Part shown: positions 62,360-64,000 of the stretch, piece after piece | How the letters are laid out: every line of letters begins with the position of its first letter | Numbering within the stretch: position 1 is the first letter of the stretch | Assembly: GCA_963668015.2 (NCBI GenBank) | Contig: CAXXCR010000010.1 | Location: 1 to 64,000 of the forward strand | Reading direction: 5' to 3' | DNA: 64,000 nt | Source of the DNA: Ilyobacter_A sp963668015 | GTDB lineage: Bacteria; Fusobacteriota; Fusobacteriia; Fusobacteriales; Fusobacteriaceae | Made by a program: the position numbers and the translations under genes | The notes under the pieces: model-generated | Databases searched by the model: none | What the model was told of the DNA's origin: nothing | The model's input: only the letters and a program-made list of their open reading frames with translations

Positions 62360-62782
62360 TTATAAATTATCGGGTTTAAACTTAATTTCTCCCAAACCTC
62401 CGCCGTTTGGATGGAATTTTTTTATTTTTTCAGTCATACCTCTCGGTACTTCTATTGATTCACTTCTAGAAGCTTTAAACATTTTTTCCAGGTGATCGAA
62501 AGCTGTCCAAGGGTTGATCTTGTCTCCACAAGTAAATACATCCACTGCAGCATATCCGTATTCAGGCCATGTATGTATCGCAAGATGGGATTCTGATATT
62601 ATTACAGCTCCACTTACTCCGTATGGGTTAAAGTGATGGAACACCGAGTTAACTATAGTTGCATTTGCAATTACTGCTGCTTCGTTCATATATTTTTCAA
62701 TAAGTTCGGGGCTCTTCATAACTTCCTCATCACAGTTGTAATATTCGATCAATATGTGCCTTCCTAGTGTTTCTAACTTCAA
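62360..62782 (-). CDS. speD: S-adenosylmethionine decarboxylase proenzyme SpeD (class 1B, SpeH)
   Basis: Pyruvoyl enzyme generating decarboxylated AdoMet; 140 aa. Self-cleavage is expected before Ser65 in SESHLAIHTWPEYG, with His70 and Cys85 (FTCGD) as the processing and catalytic residues. Initiates at TTG after TAGGAGG. It sits between the decarboxylase and speE. Confidence 0.96.
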   Translation of the reverse strand: MKLETLGRHILIEYYNCDEEVMKSPELIEKYMNEAAVIANATIVNSVFHHFNPYGVSGAVIISESHLAIHTWPEYGYAAVDVFTCGDKINPWTAFDHLEKMFKASRSESIEVPRGMTEKIKKFHPNGGGLGEIKFKPDNL

Positions 62783-62805
62783 TTTTATACCTCCTAATTT
62801 TTAAA

Positions 62806-64000
62806 TTATATATCTAATACTTCTATTCTGTCAACATCAGGGTCTACCGTACCAGCCAGCATACTGTGCTGACGCTTTAAAAATTTTATATACTTAAGAA
62901 CTTTTTCATTAATCCTCTCTCCGGGAACTATTATAGGTATACCCGGAGGATAAGCCATGACCGATTCTCCGCTTATCATTCCTAAGGAATCATCCAGGTT
63001 TACAAATTTCTTTTTCGCGTAGAATGCTTCTCTAGGAGCCAGCACCATTTCAGGATTTTCTAAGTCTCTGTGCTCTATTAAAAACTTTTCTTTCTTAAAC
63101 CTGACACTCATATCTTTTAATGCCTGATATAATTTCTCAAGATTTTCACGTGTATCGCCTATACTCACTATACCGAGTATGTTGTGGGCATCTCCAAGTT
63201 CCATCTGTATCCCGTATTCATCCCTCAAAATATCATAGGCTTCTATACCGGTATGACCAATTCCGCTGATATTTATCCCCAATTTTGTTTCATCAAATTT
63301 ATGAACTCCTGAATTCCCAACAAGTTCTGGACCAAATGCATAGACACCGTCGATCTGGTTTATTTTTTCTCTGTACTCCCTCAGCAGTTCCAGTATCTCG
63401 TCAAATTTTTCTTTCCCGCTCAAAACCAGATCTCTTCTGGCAATGTCAAGACTTCCCATAAGAAGATAAGAAGCACTCGTTGTCTGCGTGAGATTGAGTA
63501 TTGTCTTCACCATACTGTAAGATACTATTCTTTCATTTAAAAGCAGTGCAGAACTCTGTGTAAGCGACCCGCCTGTTTTATGAAGGCTTACACAGGCCAT
63601 ATCAGCTCCAAGTTTCATCGCATTTTCTGGAAAATCCGGATGAAACGGAAGGTGGGCTCCGTGGGCTTCGTCAACTAAAACCGCAACATTATTTTTATGA
63701 GCAAGCTCTATTATCTTTTTCAGATCAGAACAGGCTCCATAATATGTCGGATTCATCAAAAATACAGCCTTAGCGTCTGGATTTTTTTTGATAGCTCTTT
63801 CTACTTCTTCAACCGAAATCCCCATTGCTATACCAAGCTCTGTATCAACTTCAGGCTGCATATAAACCGGAATTGCAGAGCTGAGTATAAGTGCATTTAT
63901 GGCACTCTTGTGTACATTTCTTGGCAAGATTACCTTTTCTCCAGGCATACACACACTCATTATCATAGCCTGAACTCCGGAAGTGGTGCCATTTACTAAA
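62806..64000 (-). CDS. speA: Arginine decarboxylase (Orn/Lys/Arg decarboxylase family), truncated by window edge
   Basis: Fold-type I PLP decarboxylase. Visible are NGTTSGVQAMIMSVC at the window edge, FLMNPTYYGACSDL, VDEAHGAHLPFHP, the PLP lysine in SLHKTGGSLTQSS and a C-terminal AYPPGIPIIVPGE. About 400 C-terminal residues are present; the N-terminus lies beyond base 64000. The family covers Arg, Lys and Orn enzymes. Agmatinase in the same cluster argues for arginine. Confidence 0.9.
   Translation of the reverse strand, partial: LVNGTTSGVQAMIMSVCMPGEKVILPRNVHKSAINALILSSAIPVYMQPEVDTELGIAMGISVEEVERAIKKNPDAKAVFLMNPTYYGACSDLKKIIELAHKNNVAVLVDEAHGAHLPFHPDFPENAMKLGADMACVSLHKTGGSLTQSSALLLNERIVSYSMVKTILNLTQTTSASYLLMGSLDIARRDLVLSGKEKFDEILELLREYREKINQIDGVYAFGPELVGNSGVHKFDETKLGINISGIGHTGIEAYDILRDEYGIQMELGDAHNILGIVSIGDTRENLEKLYQALKDMSVRFKKEKFLIEHRDLENPEMVLAPREAFYAKKKFVNLDDSLGMISGESVMAYPPGIPIIVPGERINEKVLKYIKFLKRQHSMLAGTVDPDVDRIEVLDI

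Noticed and set aside
1..64000. CRISPR array, prophage or insertion sequence
   Set aside because: No regularly spaced direct repeats, transposase, integrase or phage structural genes were found.

Overview
This is a low-GC bacterial chromosome segment whose content and style (A+T-rich spacers, strong GGAGG ribosome sites, frequent TTG starts, single-chain PurL with a fused glutaminase domain, RNase M5, an agmatine-type polyamine cluster) best fit an anaerobic fermenter of the Fusobacteriota, such as the Ilyobacter/Propionigenium group. That placement is inference; no rRNA or other phylogenetic marker was compared. No prophage, insertion sequence or CRISPR array was found.

Layout. 1-6.2 kb: glycerol uptake and oxidation (glpK, glpF, a GlpA-like dehydrogenase, an FAD/NAD oxidoreductase, a DUF1667 protein). 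6.2-20.6 kb, minus strand: a complete-looking purine operon fhs-purL-purE-purK-purC-purF-purM-purN-purH-purD (purB absent), controlled by two guanine-class purine riboswitches, one before fhs and one between fhs and purL. 20.8-30.9 kb, plus strand and divergent from it: the UMP operon carA-carB-pyrB-pyrK-pyrD-pyrF-pyrC-pyrE, preceded by a U-rich 70-codon leader ORF whose stop codon abuts an intrinsic terminator, the architecture of a UTP-sensing attenuator. 31-33 kb: acetyltransferase, HU, HAD phosphatase. 33.1-40.8 kb: a PucR-type regulator flanked by a lactonase-like metallo-hydrolase, an amino-acid permease, a 4-aminobutyrate aminotransferase and a 4-hydroxybutyrate-type alcohol dehydrogenase. 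This reads as a GABA / gamma-lactone catabolic module, and two copies of a conserved ~65-bp block with a shared 16-bp palindrome sit in its control regions. 41.4-48.3 kb: a polyphosphate island (ppx, a degenerate Ppx-like protein with an HD domain, ppk1, and a CHAD-HD protein). 48.4-55.8 kb: mixed genes (LRR exported protein, degenerate isoprenyl synthase, 3-methyladenine glycosylase, RNase M5, flavin oxidoreductase, YjbQ). 55.9-57.5 kb: an NSS amino-acid transporter with a 33-aa MetS-like partner. 58.6 kb: a CAT-anticodon tRNA. 58.8-64 kb, minus strand: polyamine genes (arginine decarboxylase-speD-speE-speB-metK) ending with an XRE-cupin regulator.

Sequence quality matters here. At least 14 single-base frameshifts interrupt otherwise well-conserved genes: glpK, purE x2, purL x7, the HAD gene, the PucR gene, gabT and CHAD-HD. 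All but one are +1 insertions, most of them lengthening a short base run. Nine of them lie within about 1.05 kb of purE-purL. Removing the inserted bases restores full-length proteins of exactly integral codon number, so I read these mostly as base-call or assembly errors and not as gene decay.
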